A stretch of 64,000 bases of DNA. It comes from Schizochytrium sp. CCTCC M209059. Its lineage: Eukaryota > Sar > Bigyra > Thraustochytrida > Thraustochytriidae. Location of the stretch: assembly GCA_000818945.1 (NCBI GenBank), contig KN805416.1, positions 1 to 64,000 of the forward strand. Direction: 5' to 3'. Positions 36,666 to 46,745 of the stretch are shown here, in pieces. Both the position numbers and the translations under genes were made by a program. Below the pieces are notes generated by a model. It was not told the DNA's origin. It saw nothing but the letters and a program-made list of their open reading frames with translations, and did no database searches. Within the stretch, counting starts at the first letter, position 1; every line of letters begins with the position of its first letter.

Positions 36666-39600
36666 ATGAGCTTGAAGCGGCTTGTGCAGGCGCAGCTCGG
36701 CGTGGAGGGCGCTGTCTTTCCACACGACGCCGACTTTGCCAGGTCCATCAGCGGGGAAGACGAGCGAGCAGACACGGCACGAAATGGTGTAGACGGCAAC
36801 GCGAACGACCCAGACGTCGAGCCCGTGGCGAACCTGGAAAAGGGCGAGCAGGCGGGAAAGACCCCGACCTCAAGGCCTGCAAACGAGAAGACGAGCGCGC
36901 GTCCACTAACTTCTGGAAAGGCGCAGTGTCTGGTGGAGGGCGTTGTGCGAGACAAAGAGCAGACAATCTCGCTCGTTGATCCTACGACAAAATGCGCCGT
37001 CGTCACCGTTTTCGCCCTCGGCAAGCAAGCTCTCGATTCAACAATCAGAACAACGCATAAGCCGAACTGCATTACGGATCTTCAAGCCACGGATTCCGAG
37101 TTCATGGTGAGTCCTCAGATTCAGAATGTCGAAAGTGCGCATGACCACGGGGATGAGGATGCAGCAACAGCCGACGCGGCAGATGGCGGCTCTGTAGCAC
37201 GTGCATTTGCTCTTGCTGAACAAACGGGCGCGTTGACAGGTCAAATGGCTGGCGAAAGCCTTTGTAACTTCTTGGATGAGGTCGTAGACCTCGAGAGATG
37301 GTACATGAATGAGTGCGCAAGCGATGACGATTTACGAGATGCCCACCCTCTTTCGACTTCTGTCGAGAGCAAGCTTGCTGCAGATTTGCCCGTGGGGACA
37401 CATCAATTAGGAACTGCGCGAAATATTGATTGTGAAACACCGATACATCTCCGAGACCACGTACAGCGCGTCCTCAACGCGCTTTACGAGGAAGCGGAAA
37501 TTGCCTACGTGGACAAAGATGCCTCGCTTGCATTTGCCAATGCAATCACGCATCCCGCAATGCGTCAACGACACATGAATTGGCTACCGATTTGGAGCGT
37601 GATCGAGTCATCGCAAGCTCTTTTCGTAACGTGCGGATGGACGCCACACACGCTCGAATCAATGATCAAGTTCAATTATCAATCCCTTCGACCTTCAACT
37701 TTACCTTCCAAACGCCCCCCTCGCCTGGGCGAGCTCTCTCTTTCTGCTGTGGATGTTGCGTCAGACGAACCTCTCCGTTTTGTCATGTACCAGCTCGTTC
37801 GCGCGGTCAGTTTTTTGCACAAACAGGGACTCTTTCATGGTCGGCTATGTCCCCAAAATGTAAATATAACGGGCGATCTTTGGGTGTGGCTGCACCCACC
37901 CTTGGATATCCCTGTGCCACGCCTGCCACGCATGTTGGACGCCGCGTCCACATGGCTTTTACCTGCGAGGAAAAGCACCCTTTCAGAAGGCCTCACTGAG
38001 GCTTGGCGTCAGGGCCGCGTTTCGAATCTTGAGTATTTGATGGCGATTAATGCGGCCGCAGGGCGCCATCTTGCAGATGCCAACTTTCATCCAGTGATTC
38101 CCTGGGTGACGGATTTTTCTTCGAGCGACCTTGACGATCCCGAACAGACGCATTGGCGAGATCTCACGCAGAGCAAATACAGACTAGCCAAGGGGGATGA
38201 CCAACTGGACATTACATTTTGCAACTCGCCGACGCCGCACCACATCACAGAGTCCCTCTCGGAGATTACGTACTACATCTACATGGCTCGAGTAACTCCA
38301 TTGGCGACACTTCGCAGCGTTGTAAGGAGTAACTTTGAAGCGAAAGAGTACCCTGCTTCCATGGCTCGCATGTACGAGTGGACGCCGGACGAGTGTATTC
38401 CTGAATTTTTCTTTGACGCGTCAGTGTTTTCGTCCATGCATGCTGACATTGACCTTCCAGACTTGGGTTTTCCCAAGTGGTGCCGAGATGCCTCCGACTT
38501 TGTCCGCTGGCATCGGGCCGCGCTCGAATCGACGCATGTCTCTCGCAACTTGCATCACTGGATTGATCTCAACTTTGGCTACAAACTCGCAGGCGAGGCT
38601 GCGGTGGCGAGCAAAAATGTGACTCTGCCTCTCTCTTCGATGCCCAAGCACCGCCTTCGTAAGAGCCCTGGATTCGTTCAAGTTTTTACAGAGGCGCACC
38701 CCGCACGCGAAGTTGAGAATGCGGGCAGCGCTCGTGGCGATATGGACAATTTTGAGCGCGGGGCACGCTTTGAGCGATTTTTTGGCCCGATGATTGCGCC
38801 AACGTACACCAAGCTGGAACCTGAGAAAGACCGAGCCGATGCATGTCTTGACGTCGCGCGCTGGCAAGCTGATGACTGTTTCGCGCTTGGTTGTATTGCC
38901 GCAGAAATGTACCTTCGACAGCCTCTCCTCACAAGTTCACGTCGCCATGCTCTGCTGAGCCGGGATGAGGCCGTTGCCGTTGATCTCATTTTGCCCGAGC
39001 TGCGTCGACTTCCGCGACGTGTCCGAGACTTTGTCGGGCGCGCGCTCACGGCGCACAAACTCGATACTCTCCTCGATTTGGTGGGCGAGGAAGTCTTTCC
39101 AGACTGGTTCGCAGCCGTTTATGACTTTCTTTCAGCCAGTCAGCACTGTAGAACATGGTTGGAGCGCTTTCATTGGGTGAAAATGGAATTAGGGCCTCTT
39201 CTCGAACGCGTTTCGGACGACCCAAGTGAGCGCAAGCGAGCCCTCAATCTTGCGATGCCAAGTGTTCTGGCGATAATGCTCGAGGCAAACGATGAAGTAC
39301 GCGCTTCAATGCCCATCGAGCTTGTTCTCATTGCAGGGCCTCTTTTAGATGTTCGCGAACTTCTTCCGACGGTTGTCGAAACTTATGAAAGCATGCAAGC
39401 AAAGGAGCAGTGGTCTCTCCTGCTACCAGCACTTGAAGCCAAGACATGCATGCGCGTGCTTGAATACGTTGGGGCAACCACGTTTGCGAATTTGTATACG
39501 CCACTTTTGGTGGAAACCTTGCGGTGTTCCACCGCACCTGCAAATGTGCGGGCCGCGGCAGCAGATACCGCGATCTCCCTCGCGCGGGCTCCAACCTTTG

Positions 39601-42600
39601 GTATTGCGCTGAGTGTGCGAATGATTCTAACGCCTCTTCTCAAGCGTTGGCAGGTGACGCGAGCTTCACTCGGCGAAGGAGGCGTCAATCGTGGCACGTA
39701 TGCTCATCTTCGTCAATTTGGAATCGAGGCGCTCGCGCCTGTCAAGCTCACAGCGCTCCTTGACAAATTTTGCTCCATCCTAGATGGCGGCCCTGCTCGC
39801 TCGCGAACAGATCTTGTACTGCCCGTCCACGCCCCCGCTGTGAAGGTGATTCGCTACATTACAGCACGCGCTGGTCGCATCGTCGCCACTGAGCTTGTTT
39901 TTCCAGCTGCTTTCAAGGCGCTGAGCAAGACGTTCTTGCAGAATGATGCGAGCGAGGAGGAGCGCATCCAGGCGTCCGTCCGGCGGATGGACGTGCTTTC
40001 ATTCTTCTCGTGCGTGCTTTCAATGTTAGAAGAAGAGGATCTGTATACGTGGTTTCTGGAGCGCTCGGAGCTACGTGAGCTGCTGGCGGCGCAGCCGGGC
40101 GAAACAGTGGAGGATCAGCTTGCAAGTGTCTACGTCGCGGTCCTCTTGGGGCTTGCCGTGAGCCATGTAGGCCACCATGAAATTGCCCCGGTTCTGGAAG
40201 CGAGCGCAAATGCTCTCCGCGCGGCCGCAGCCCCTCGATGTCCTCCGGGCCAGCTTTGGATGGCGCGCTTTATTTTTGCGGCCTTTGAGGCTCGTTGGGG
40301 GGAGGAGCGCATTCGAGCGTACTATCCGACGCTAGCTCCTTCTAATCTGCGCCGCTGTCTTGCAATTCCGGATTCCTATCGTGAGCCAGGGCCACCGCAG
40401 GCTGTCGTTCCGCGGCGGGACCAAGGTGTTGGCAAGCTAGAGCTGACGCAAGATGCGCCTCGGGACTGTGTCTTTGATGCGGGCATCAATAACGAAAACA
40501 GAGCTCCCTGCACTCCGTCCGGGGGCGCGCAGGAAGACATGGAAGCTGCTGTGGAAGTTAGCGATGAATTTGAGGACGAGCTTGGTGCAGAGGAACTTTT
40601 GCTGGTCGAAACTAGTCCTGCGCGCGCAGTGGGCGCCTCCGCATCGTTGTCGTCATCTTTGCCGACGGCAGAGCCGCTAACCGCTCCTTCCTCCTTGCAC
40701 TCGTCGCAGTCACTCTCTTCATCAACAAGTGTGCCACCTCATTCGATGTCCCCTCCGTTGCCTTCAGGAAGCCAGTCGTCGGGGATTGAGGAGGTATCGC
40801 AACCTCGGGATACACCAACTTTCGTGCGAGGGACCCAGAGAGAGTCTCCAACTAACGGCGCACGCGCAAGCGCAAGCGTAGGCCGCGACACGTTGCGGCG
40901 GACACTTTCGGCAGCAGTGAACAGCGATGAGGTCGGGGTGCGCGAAGGCGAAGTCGAAGAGCGAGATGCTCGACAAGAGAGCGAGGCTCGCGCTGGACTC
41001 GAAGAGCAAGCCCGCATGGAACGAACCTGGCTTCTTGGTCCTGATTTGGGAAGCGAACCAACGAGCTCCGCATCGGCAGTTTCTGAGGTATTCGCGAAGC
41101 GCCGCAAACGAGGAACGCTTCGAGGTGCTGTCAGCCACGTGCTTCGCGCACATCAGACTGCAATCATAACGATTGAGGCAAACAGTGACGAGACGCTACT
41201 GGCAAGCACCTCCCGAAGTTCTTCCGTGAAGTTGTTCTCGATTGCTGGAAAACCGCGCGAGGTAGCGAGTTTCCGGAACGCGCGTCCTGTAAGTGGACTG
41301 CGTTTTCTCGAGCTTGGACGTAAATGTATCTTATTGGATGGGGCGGTACGACTCTGGGACGTCGAGTACGGCCACGAGCGTTCTCGTGGCGCTGAGGGAA
41401 ATTTCGTGGCGGGATTGCCTCCACGATTGCGCACGGTCCCCATTGGCGTAGCGCATCGGCCAGTCTTGACTGTGCAGTCTGCAGGACAGCAGTCACTCGC
41501 TAACGAGAACGTTATTTGGGCATCCACGATTGCAGGTACGGTCGATTGCCTAGACTTTCGGGTTCCTGGACACACGGTGAATTCGCATCAGCTTCCGGCA
41601 GTCGATGAAAGTCCATCGATGGTGCCATTGCAACGCTCGCAGGCGCATCAGGCCTCTTCGGCGCCCAACGGTGGGTTTTGCGCGAGCTCCATTGTGTGCG
41701 GCGGAAGCTTTTCAGGTGGCTGGATTGCAGCAGGACGAGCCTCGGGCCATGTGTCTGTGTTGGATGCACGAACAGGCGGATCTTTGGCACATTGGAAGGC
41801 CCACGAGGGCGGAGTTGTTTCACTTCAGGCTTTGAGTCTGGTGCAGCCTGTGGTTCAGACCGACGAACTTGTGCACGAAGCGGCGGCGTACCAGCTACTA
41901 TCAATAAGCGCCGAAGGCTCGGCGCGGGTTTGGGACGTGTCCCGCCAAGGCGGCTTTGAGAATGCTGGCGACGTTCCGTGGAATTCGCAACGTCGACCTG
42001 CGTGTCGCATTCGGGTTGTTGGGCTCCCTCGCGCAGCTCGGTTTTCTCGCGTTCTGGCACCTCAAGTGTGGCCAAAGAGACTGACAGGAGGTCTCGCGCA
42101 AGGAAGCGCGAGTCAGATGCAGATGCAAATGCAAACCCAATCTCAAGAGCAAGCCCAGGTGGACCCTTTTGGTTTACCAAGACTTTCATCTATGCTTGGC
42201 GGCGGAAGTGGTCAGCAGGGCCATCTAGGAGGAAGATCGATGTCACCAAGTCTGGCCGCCGGGTCCCCTCCCTCTATTCGCGAACGGTCTGCTTCTGCAG
42301 AGATCGCTACACCAGCGGCTCTCTTTGAGGCTCCAGTCTTGGAAACGAGTCCTAGTACCGCCGAAAGCGGCGTTTCGAGCACGGGTGTGTCTCGAGGCGC
42401 GGAAGATGGCACCGTCGCAGAGAGCGCCCCCCTTGCGCAAGACACTCTGGAGGCGGCGTCCAATTTACGACGCAGCGAGAGCGCCGGATTTGGTAACACC
42501 GCGAGCGCTCTCGATGATGTGACCGCGCGCTTTACGCGTGTCTCGGGCCCAAACGCAAGCTTGCAAGAGGGTGGTGCTCCGCCAGGACCGCAAGACGCCA

Positions 42601-42953
42601 AGTCTAGTGTGATGAGCCCTCCCTCACCTTCGCGTGGGATGAACAATCGCCGTGGCGGTCGCGTTTACGTTTCGATTCCACAATGTGACACTGCGAGCAT
42701 TTGGTCTGAAACCGCTACGCAAGGACGAAGTCCAACGAAGCTTGTTATTGGCGCAGACAACCGCATGTCGGTGGTTACTCTTGAAATGCGGGCAAGGGCG
42801 ACGGAAGTTACCGCCAAGCCCGTGGTTTTACGAGACTTTAAAGGCGAAGGCATCGGTCGTGGAGCCCTTCGAATCGGCGCGCTTCGCGTGCTTCCAATGC
42901 GGGGCCTTGTGCTCGTTGCTGGTGACAATGGATGCATCCATTCGGTAGTTTAA
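36666..42953 (+). CDS. WDR81: WDR81/LvsG-type BEACH-WD40 protein with split pseudokinase
   Basis: A 2095-residue protein. WDR81 acts in endosomal and autophagic traffic, limiting PI3-kinase output. The N-terminal 330 residues are divergent. Residues about 365-410 resemble kinase subdomains (FVMYQLVRAVSFLHKQGLFHG, then RLCPQNVNI, a degenerate catalytic loop without Asp). The BEACH domain at about 450-650 has PWVTDFSSSDL at 479-489, LTQSKYRLAKGDDQLD and ITYYIYMARVTPL. It then resumes kinase-like sequence at 736, DDCFALGCIAAEMYLRQPLL, matching kinase subdomain IX. A helical armadillo-like middle follows, then Ser-rich linkers, and a C-terminal WD40 propeller from about residue 1490 (AHQTAIITIEANSDETLLAS) to the end, with low-complexity insertions. 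The same order is known from Dictyostelium LvsG, described as BEACH plus inactive kinase. No introns needed. Confidence 0.87.
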   Translation: MSLKRLVQAQLGVEGAVFPHDADFARSISGEDERADTARNGVDGNANDPDVEPVANLEKGEQAGKTPTSRPANEKTSARPLTSGKAQCLVEGVVRDKEQTISLVDPTTKCAVVTVFALGKQALDSTIRTTHKPNCITDLQATDSEFMVSPQIQNVESAHDHGDEDAATADAADGGSVARAFALAEQTGALTGQMAGESLCNFLDEVVDLERWYMNECASDDDLRDAHPLSTSVESKLAADLPVGTHQLGTARNIDCETPIHLRDHVQRVLNALYEEAEIAYVDKDASLAFANAITHPAMRQRHMNWLPIWSVIESSQALFVTCGWTPHTLESMIKFNYQSLRPSTLPSKRPPRLGELSLSAVDVASDEPLRFVMYQLVRAVSFLHKQGLFHGRLCPQNVNITGDLWVWLHPPLDIPVPRLPRMLDAASTWLLPARKSTLSEGLTEAWRQGRVSNLEYLMAINAAAGRHLADANFHPVIPWVTDFSSSDLDDPEQTHWRDLTQSKYRLAKGDDQLDITFCNSPTPHHITESLSEITYYIYMARVTPLATLRSVVRSNFEAKEYPASMARMYEWTPDECIPEFFFDASVFSSMHADIDLPDLGFPKWCRDASDFVRWHRAALESTHVSRNLHHWIDLNFGYKLAGEAAVASKNVTLPLSSMPKHRLRKSPGFVQVFTEAHPAREVENAGSARGDMDNFERGARFERFFGPMIAPTYTKLEPEKDRADACLDVARWQADDCFALGCIAAEMYLRQPLLTSSRRHALLSRDEAVAVDLILPELRRLPRRVRDFVGRALTAHKLDTLLDLVGEEVFPDWFAAVYDFLSASQHCRTWLERFHWVKMELGPLLERVSDDPSERKRALNLAMPSVLAIMLEANDEVRASMPIELVLIAGPLLDVRELLPTVVETYESMQAKEQWSLLLPALEAKTCMRVLEYVGATTFANLYTPLLVETLRCSTAPANVRAAAADTAISLARAPTFGIALSVRMILTPLLKRWQVTRASLGEGGVNRGTYAHLRQFGIEALAPVKLTALLDKFCSILDGGPARSRTDLVLPVHAPAVKVIRYITARAGRIVATELVFPAAFKALSKTFLQNDASEEERIQASVRRMDVLSFFSCVLSMLEEEDLYTWFLERSELRELLAAQPGETVEDQLASVYVAVLLGLAVSHVGHHEIAPVLEASANALRAAAAPRCPPGQLWMARFIFAAFEARWGEERIRAYYPTLAPSNLRRCLAIPDSYREPGPPQAVVPRRDQGVGKLELTQDAPRDCVFDAGINNENRAPCTPSGGAQEDMEAAVEVSDEFEDELGAEELLLVETSPARAVGASASLSSSLPTAEPLTAPSSLHSSQSLSSSTSVPPHSMSPPLPSGSQSSGIEEVSQPRDTPTFVRGTQRESPTNGARASASVGRDTLRRTLSAAVNSDEVGVREGEVEERDARQESEARAGLEEQARMERTWLLGPDLGSEPTSSASAVSEVFAKRRKRGTLRGAVSHVLRAHQTAIITIEANSDETLLASTSRSSSVKLFSIAGKPREVASFRNARPVSGLRFLELGRKCILLDGAVRLWDVEYGHERSRGAEGNFVAGLPPRLRTVPIGVAHRPVLTVQSAGQQSLANENVIWASTIAGTVDCLDFRVPGHTVNSHQLPAVDESPSMVPLQRSQAHQASSAPNGGFCASSIVCGGSFSGGWIAAGRASGHVSVLDARTGGSLAHWKAHEGGVVSLQALSLVQPVVQTDELVHEAAAYQLLSISAEGSARVWDVSRQGGFENAGDVPWNSQRRPACRIRVVGLPRAARFSRVLAPQVWPKRLTGGLAQGSASQMQMQMQTQSQEQAQVDPFGLPRLSSMLGGGSGQQGHLGGRSMSPSLAAGSPPSIRERSASAEIATPAALFEAPVLETSPSTAESGVSSTGVSRGAEDGTVAESAPLAQDTLEAASNLRRSESAGFGNTASALDDVTARFTRVSGPNASLQEGGAPPGPQDAKSSVMSPPSPSRGMNNRRGGRVYVSIPQCDTASIWSETATQGRSPTKLVIGADNRMSVVTLEMRARATEVTAKPVVLRDFKGEGIGRGALRIGALRVLPMRGLVLVAGDNGCIHSVV

Positions 42954-43067
42954 GTGTCTTTCTAGTTTTATACTTATTTCGAAGCTTACATCCCCTTCCA
43001 ATCTTGTGTTAAAGTTGTCGCACGCGCACTCTCTTGTACTTGTAGCATGGGTTTGGAAAAAATTGAT

Positions 43068-43910
43068 CTATCGCTGTGTGGATCGCGCTTGTTTGTGAAG
43101 TTCGAGGATGCGAAGCTCCTCTTGCAGATTGTGTAATTTTGACTTGAGAGCGGTTTCTTCGCGTTGCTCTCGGTCCGCTTGGTCGACAAGGCCTTTCTTG
43201 AGACGGATATTGAGGTCACGATAGACGTCAAGCACAGCAACGACGCGAGCAAGACTCTTGACAGCCTCTTCTTTAAGAACGGGGCGTGCGAGGAGTTCGA
43301 GATACTTTTTCTTTGCCTGTACTGCGCCCGCTTTCCAGTGCTTTGAGTCGAAAACCTCTTCAAGCGGTACGATCGTTGATTGTTCGAAAGCCTCTCGATG
43401 CGACTTTACGCTTTGCTCCCAAACTTTCAAAATCTCCTCGTGTTGAATAAATTCACGGAGTCTTTCGTCGTCCTTGTTCAGGTCAAGGTCGTCTTCGGTC
43501 TGACCTTTTTTGGCGGCTTGGTTGTCTTCGTCTTCACTATCACTTTGATTGATTTTGTCATCCTCCATTTGGTCTTCGCGAATCAAAGGGAAGCCAATCG
43601 CCTCTTGCTCTTTGACGGCCTGGACGAGAGCCTCTGGCTTGATAGGCAAACCGAGTCTCTTGAGCTCTCGCTTCTTCGCGCGAAGCCACTCTTTCTTTCG
43701 GTCTTGATGGTTGCGCTCCTTGACTCCGTCACAGAACTTGCGTAATCGTACTTCATGCTCGGCGTGGAACTCGACGGCAGCTAGCATGGCATATTTGAGC
43801 TCCCGGCGCCGCCGTTCGAGGCTTTTGTTTGGCTCGCGCTCTGCGTCAATGTCTTCGGGATCATAGGGGTCCGCATAGACCTGCGCCTTGGCGCGTTTAA
43901 AGAAGCCCAT
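43068..43910 (-). CDS. Charged helical/coiled-coil protein, unknown function
   Basis: A 280-residue hydrophilic protein. It starts GFFKRAKAQVYADPYDPEDI; the next part (about 40-110) is basic helical (RRRRELKYAML, DRKKEWLRAKKRELKRLGLPI). A Ser/Asp/Glu-rich linker lies near 128-150. The C-terminal 120 residues form predicted helices ending in a coiled coil (LKSKLHNLQEELRILEL). There is no signal peptide, membrane segment or known motif. The longer open frame upstream lacks an ATG at its 5' end and adds 60 unlike residues, so I used the ATG at 43910. I do not recognise the family. Confidence 0.65.
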   Translation of the reverse strand: MGFFKRAKAQVYADPYDPEDIDAEREPNKSLERRRRELKYAMLAAVEFHAEHEVRLRKFCDGVKERNHQDRKKEWLRAKKRELKRLGLPIKPEALVQAVKEQEAIGFPLIREDQMEDDKINQSDSEDEDNQAAKKGQTEDDLDLNKDDERLREFIQHEEILKVWEQSVKSHREAFEQSTIVPLEEVFDSKHWKAGAVQAKKKYLELLARPVLKEEAVKSLARVVAVLDVYRDLNIRLKKGLVDQADREQREETALKSKLHNLQEELRILELHKQARSTQR

Positions 43911-44358
43911 GGTACAGGAATCATCCAGCGTCTGACGGAAGCTCCCGGCTCTGCGTCGCGAAAGGCATCGATCAACCGCGGAGACAGACCCTGCTTGGAA
44001 TCGATCGTGGTGGGTGTTCTTCACTTGCGCACCGACGAAGGTGAATATTTCCGTTGATCGTCGAACTGTGGGATAGCAAGGAGGGATCACTTTGCGTTGG
44101 ACGCACGACTTGGAGCTTACGGGTATAAGATATCACGATGCGAGCGAGCGATGTGTGTGTAAGGTGTCTGGGAAAGAAACCATCGATATCGGCAACAGGT
44201 CTTTCAGATGATTGTAGAAAAATTATAAATAGTTTACTTTGCACTACGCGTTCGTACTTTGTCGTGGCAATTTACGCAAAGGCACCAGAACGCAATCGAT
44301 TTTCAACAAACAGAAAGGATACGAAATCGCATGAGAGCAATAAATACAAATACTTTTG
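43911..44358. other. Intergenic region between two minus-strand genes
   Basis: 448 bp; the 5' region of the charged coiled-coil gene and the 3' end of the metallophosphatase gene. No gene or repeat is seen. Confidence 0.45.
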
Positions 44359-45879
44359 TTATGCATCAGACACAAGGAACTGATCCACAATCTCACCATC
44401 AATCGTCTTGAAATAGCAGTATGCTGGTGCCTCAGCATCGAGTGAGCCGATGGGCAGCTCGCAAAAGAGCGCTCCGAACGGGTATCCTTGGCCGAGACCA
44501 GCCTTGGCGTCAACCTCGATGAGCTCAGACGAGGTTGTAGGTCTGCCAGACACTTCAGAGTAGAATATCTTGCCACCCGGATCTGTGTCCGTGAGCATGT
44601 GCAGAGGGTGCACTGCTGCGAGGTGGGCTCGGCGTTCAAAGTTCGACTTGCAAGGAACGCTCACGGAGTGACCACCGAGACCAGAAACGATCGCAAAGTT
44701 ATTTCCAGGGCGCGCATAGAGTAGCGGAAGATCCTCGTCTTCGGTCATGGTGGGCATGTCAAACCCGTAAGGTTGCTTAAAAGACGACATTGTGTGCGTT
44801 CGTACGTAGTAGTGCTCGTGGCCTGTGAGAACAACAGCGCCCGCCGCGCGACAGTCGTCATAGGCAGCCTCGAGCTCGCTCGATCCCATTACGTCGGGAG
44901 GATCGCGAAAGCCGACCTGCATGAGCGTAAATGGAGCATGCCACATGCAAAAGGTCCAGCGCGTGGCTGGAAAGCTTTCTCGGAGTTTGAGCAGGGCATT
45001 GCGCAGAAAAGCACGGTTCTCCTCGAGCGTGTCCATGCGGTCTGAAAGATTAGAGAGCACGAACGAGACACCTTTATAATGACAGGCAAGCTGACTGCGC
45101 GAGGGCGTGGCAAAAGGACATACGACGCCATTGGCGCGGAGGATTTCGTCTCGCTTTGCGACATAGTTTTTCCACTGCTCTCCCTCGACAGCATCCGGTT
45201 TTCCGCGGCGAGACTTGGGTATTTTCATTTCGTAGTTGCCCGCTGAGAAAAAGTATGGAAACTCTGCTCCGAGAATGGAGGTCATTTGTGTCTGCCAGCG
45301 ACTCACGTCTCCTGTGTAGTCAATATCCCCGGGGTGCAAGACCATGTCTGCATTTTCGTCATGAATGAGGCGTAGCACGCGCTTCGTGGCCTCATTGATT
45401 GCCGAGTCCGCAAAGATAGCTACGCGGGTGACGTTTCTTCGTGTAACGTTTGTGTCGACGACGAGGAGGGGCTCCGGGTACCCGGTGTACATGTTGGATG
45501 GGTTACGCAGGTGCTTGGAGAAGGGATCGTCTCGCTGCTGCGCGGCATACATGAGCGCTGCAGTGGCAAAGATAACGCCAACTGTGAGCAAATAGACGCA
45601 TGCAAGCGCCGAATGATAATGAACCCAGATCATGGCGCGATTGGCCGCGCTGCGCGCTCCCGAGCTGTTTGCCTTGCGCTTGGGGCAGTACTGCTGCTGC
45701 TGCTGCTGACGCTGTTGTTGTTGCTGCTGCTGGGAAGGTCCAGCTGTGACGAGGAACTGCTCGCTGTTATCGAGCGCAAAGCCAAAGCTGTTGGGGAGGA
45801 CGGGCCAGATGGAACCGTCGGAATTCGCGCTGGCGCCTTCCGCGTTCGGTTCCGGAGGCTGTATGAGCGGCGATTCCAT
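44359..45879 (-). CDS. Single-pass membrane calcineurin-like metallophosphatase (purple acid phosphatase type)
   Basis: A 506-residue protein with a short cytosolic N-terminus holding a poly-Gln tract (residues 50-63) and one transmembrane helix near 88-112 (ALACVYLLTVGVIFATAALMY). The rest faces the lumen or the outside. The phosphatase domain begins at about 150. Metal ligands of the family visible in order are D158 (FADSA), GDIDY at 184-188 (both Asp, and the Tyr diagnostic of purple acid phosphatases), GNYE at 214-217, a FCMWH block, and GHEHYYV. The third motif is normally GNHE/GNHD; here the His is Tyr216. That residue stabilises the transition state, so activity may be reduced or altered. 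The substrate is unknown. The ATG at 45879 is the first in frame. Confidence 0.87.
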   Translation of the reverse strand: MESPLIQPPEPNAEGASANSDGSIWPVLPNSFGFALDNSEQFLVTAGPSQQQQQQQRQQQQQQYCPKRKANSSGARSAANRAMIWVHYHSALACVYLLTVGVIFATAALMYAAQQRDDPFSKHLRNPSNMYTGYPEPLLVVDTNVTRRNVTRVAIFADSAINEATKRVLRLIHDENADMVLHPGDIDYTGDVSRWQTQMTSILGAEFPYFFSAGNYEMKIPKSRRGKPDAVEGEQWKNYVAKRDEILRANGVVCPFATPSRSQLACHYKGVSFVLSNLSDRMDTLEENRAFLRNALLKLRESFPATRWTFCMWHAPFTLMQVGFRDPPDVMGSSELEAAYDDCRAAGAVVLTGHEHYYVRTHTMSSFKQPYGFDMPTMTEDEDLPLLYARPGNNFAIVSGLGGHSVSVPCKSNFERRAHLAAVHPLHMLTDTDPGGKIFYSEVSGRPTTSSELIEVDAKAGLGQGYPFGALFCELPIGSLDAEAPAYCYFKTIDGEIVDQFLVSDA

Positions 45880-46745
45880 GAGCACGGCTTGCTAGAGCAG
45901 AGCGTAAGCCGAACAAGGCGTCGAGCTTGAGCGCAGGCGGTCTCCGAGGCCTCGCAGGGGCCCACCCACGCCGTGTCCTCACCAAGAGCGAGCGAGCGGG
46001 CGAGCACTAGCGCGGGCGCCGGGCACGAGAGCGTCGCGCGTGCGACGGGCCTGGGCAAGGCCGGCTGGGCTGGGCCGCGGGGTTTGGATTGTACACCTGT
46101 CCAAAGGACGACGCACGGCCCCTCGCGCCCGCGCTCTCCGCGCAGACGGGCGGACGGACGGACGGGCGCGCGGGCGCGCGGGCGGGTTGCCTCGCGCGGC
46201 GGTGCGCGGCCCAGCGCCGCCGCTCGGCCGGTCGGGAGGGAGGGAGGGAGCGCGCGCCGCTTTGTTCCACTTGCGCCGCCCATTCTCCACTTGTGGCGCG
46301 CGTTCTACACTTGCGCCGCGCATTCTCCACTTGCGCTGGCAGCCCGCAAGTGAGCTATACGCCCACCGCGCCGTCGCTTGACCGTTTGGCGGACGGGGCG
46401 ATTTCGAGATAAGGGACCTAAAGGGAGGGCCGAGGGCAGGTAAAGGGACCTATGGGTGTTCCGCTTGGGCGTTCTTTTCGTGACGCGGGCGCACGCGGGC
46501 CGAGGAGGGACCGCGTTCCAAAGCGGGGGAGAGGCTAACGACCGCGAAAGCCCGGCCGAGGCGGCAGAGACCAAACTAACGACGGAGGCCGCGGCTTGGG
46601 CGAGAGCCGCACGGGAGCGCGCGCGCGCGCAGCGGGGCCGGCAGCGGACGCGGTCAGGGCGTGCGGCGCGAAGAGACTGGGCTCGTCGGCGTGTTTGTCT
46701 TCGTCTGTTCGCCGGTTTGACGTGGACGAGAAGCGGTGAGGCGCG
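45880..46745. other. Divergent intergenic region upstream of ASF1
   Basis: 0.87 kb, very GC-rich. It includes GGGC/GGAC runs (about 46140-46190), a GAGGGAGG tract (about 46232-46250), a regular 20-bp tandem array (46265-46344) and a GCGCGCGC run near 46618-46630. Promoters of both flanking genes must lie here. Confidence 0.5.
46265..46344. repeat. 20-bp tandem array, four copies, in the ASF1 upstream region
   Basis: Four units of about TTCTCCACTTGCGCCGCGCA with exact 20-bp spacing: the CCAC/ACAC core falls at 46267, 46287, 46307 and 46327. Units differ at a few bases. The array sits 400-480 bp upstream of the ASF1 ATG and a similar distance from the divergent metallophosphatase start. Regular spacing of a conserved core suggests a regulatory array, but that is inference. 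Confidence 0.85.
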
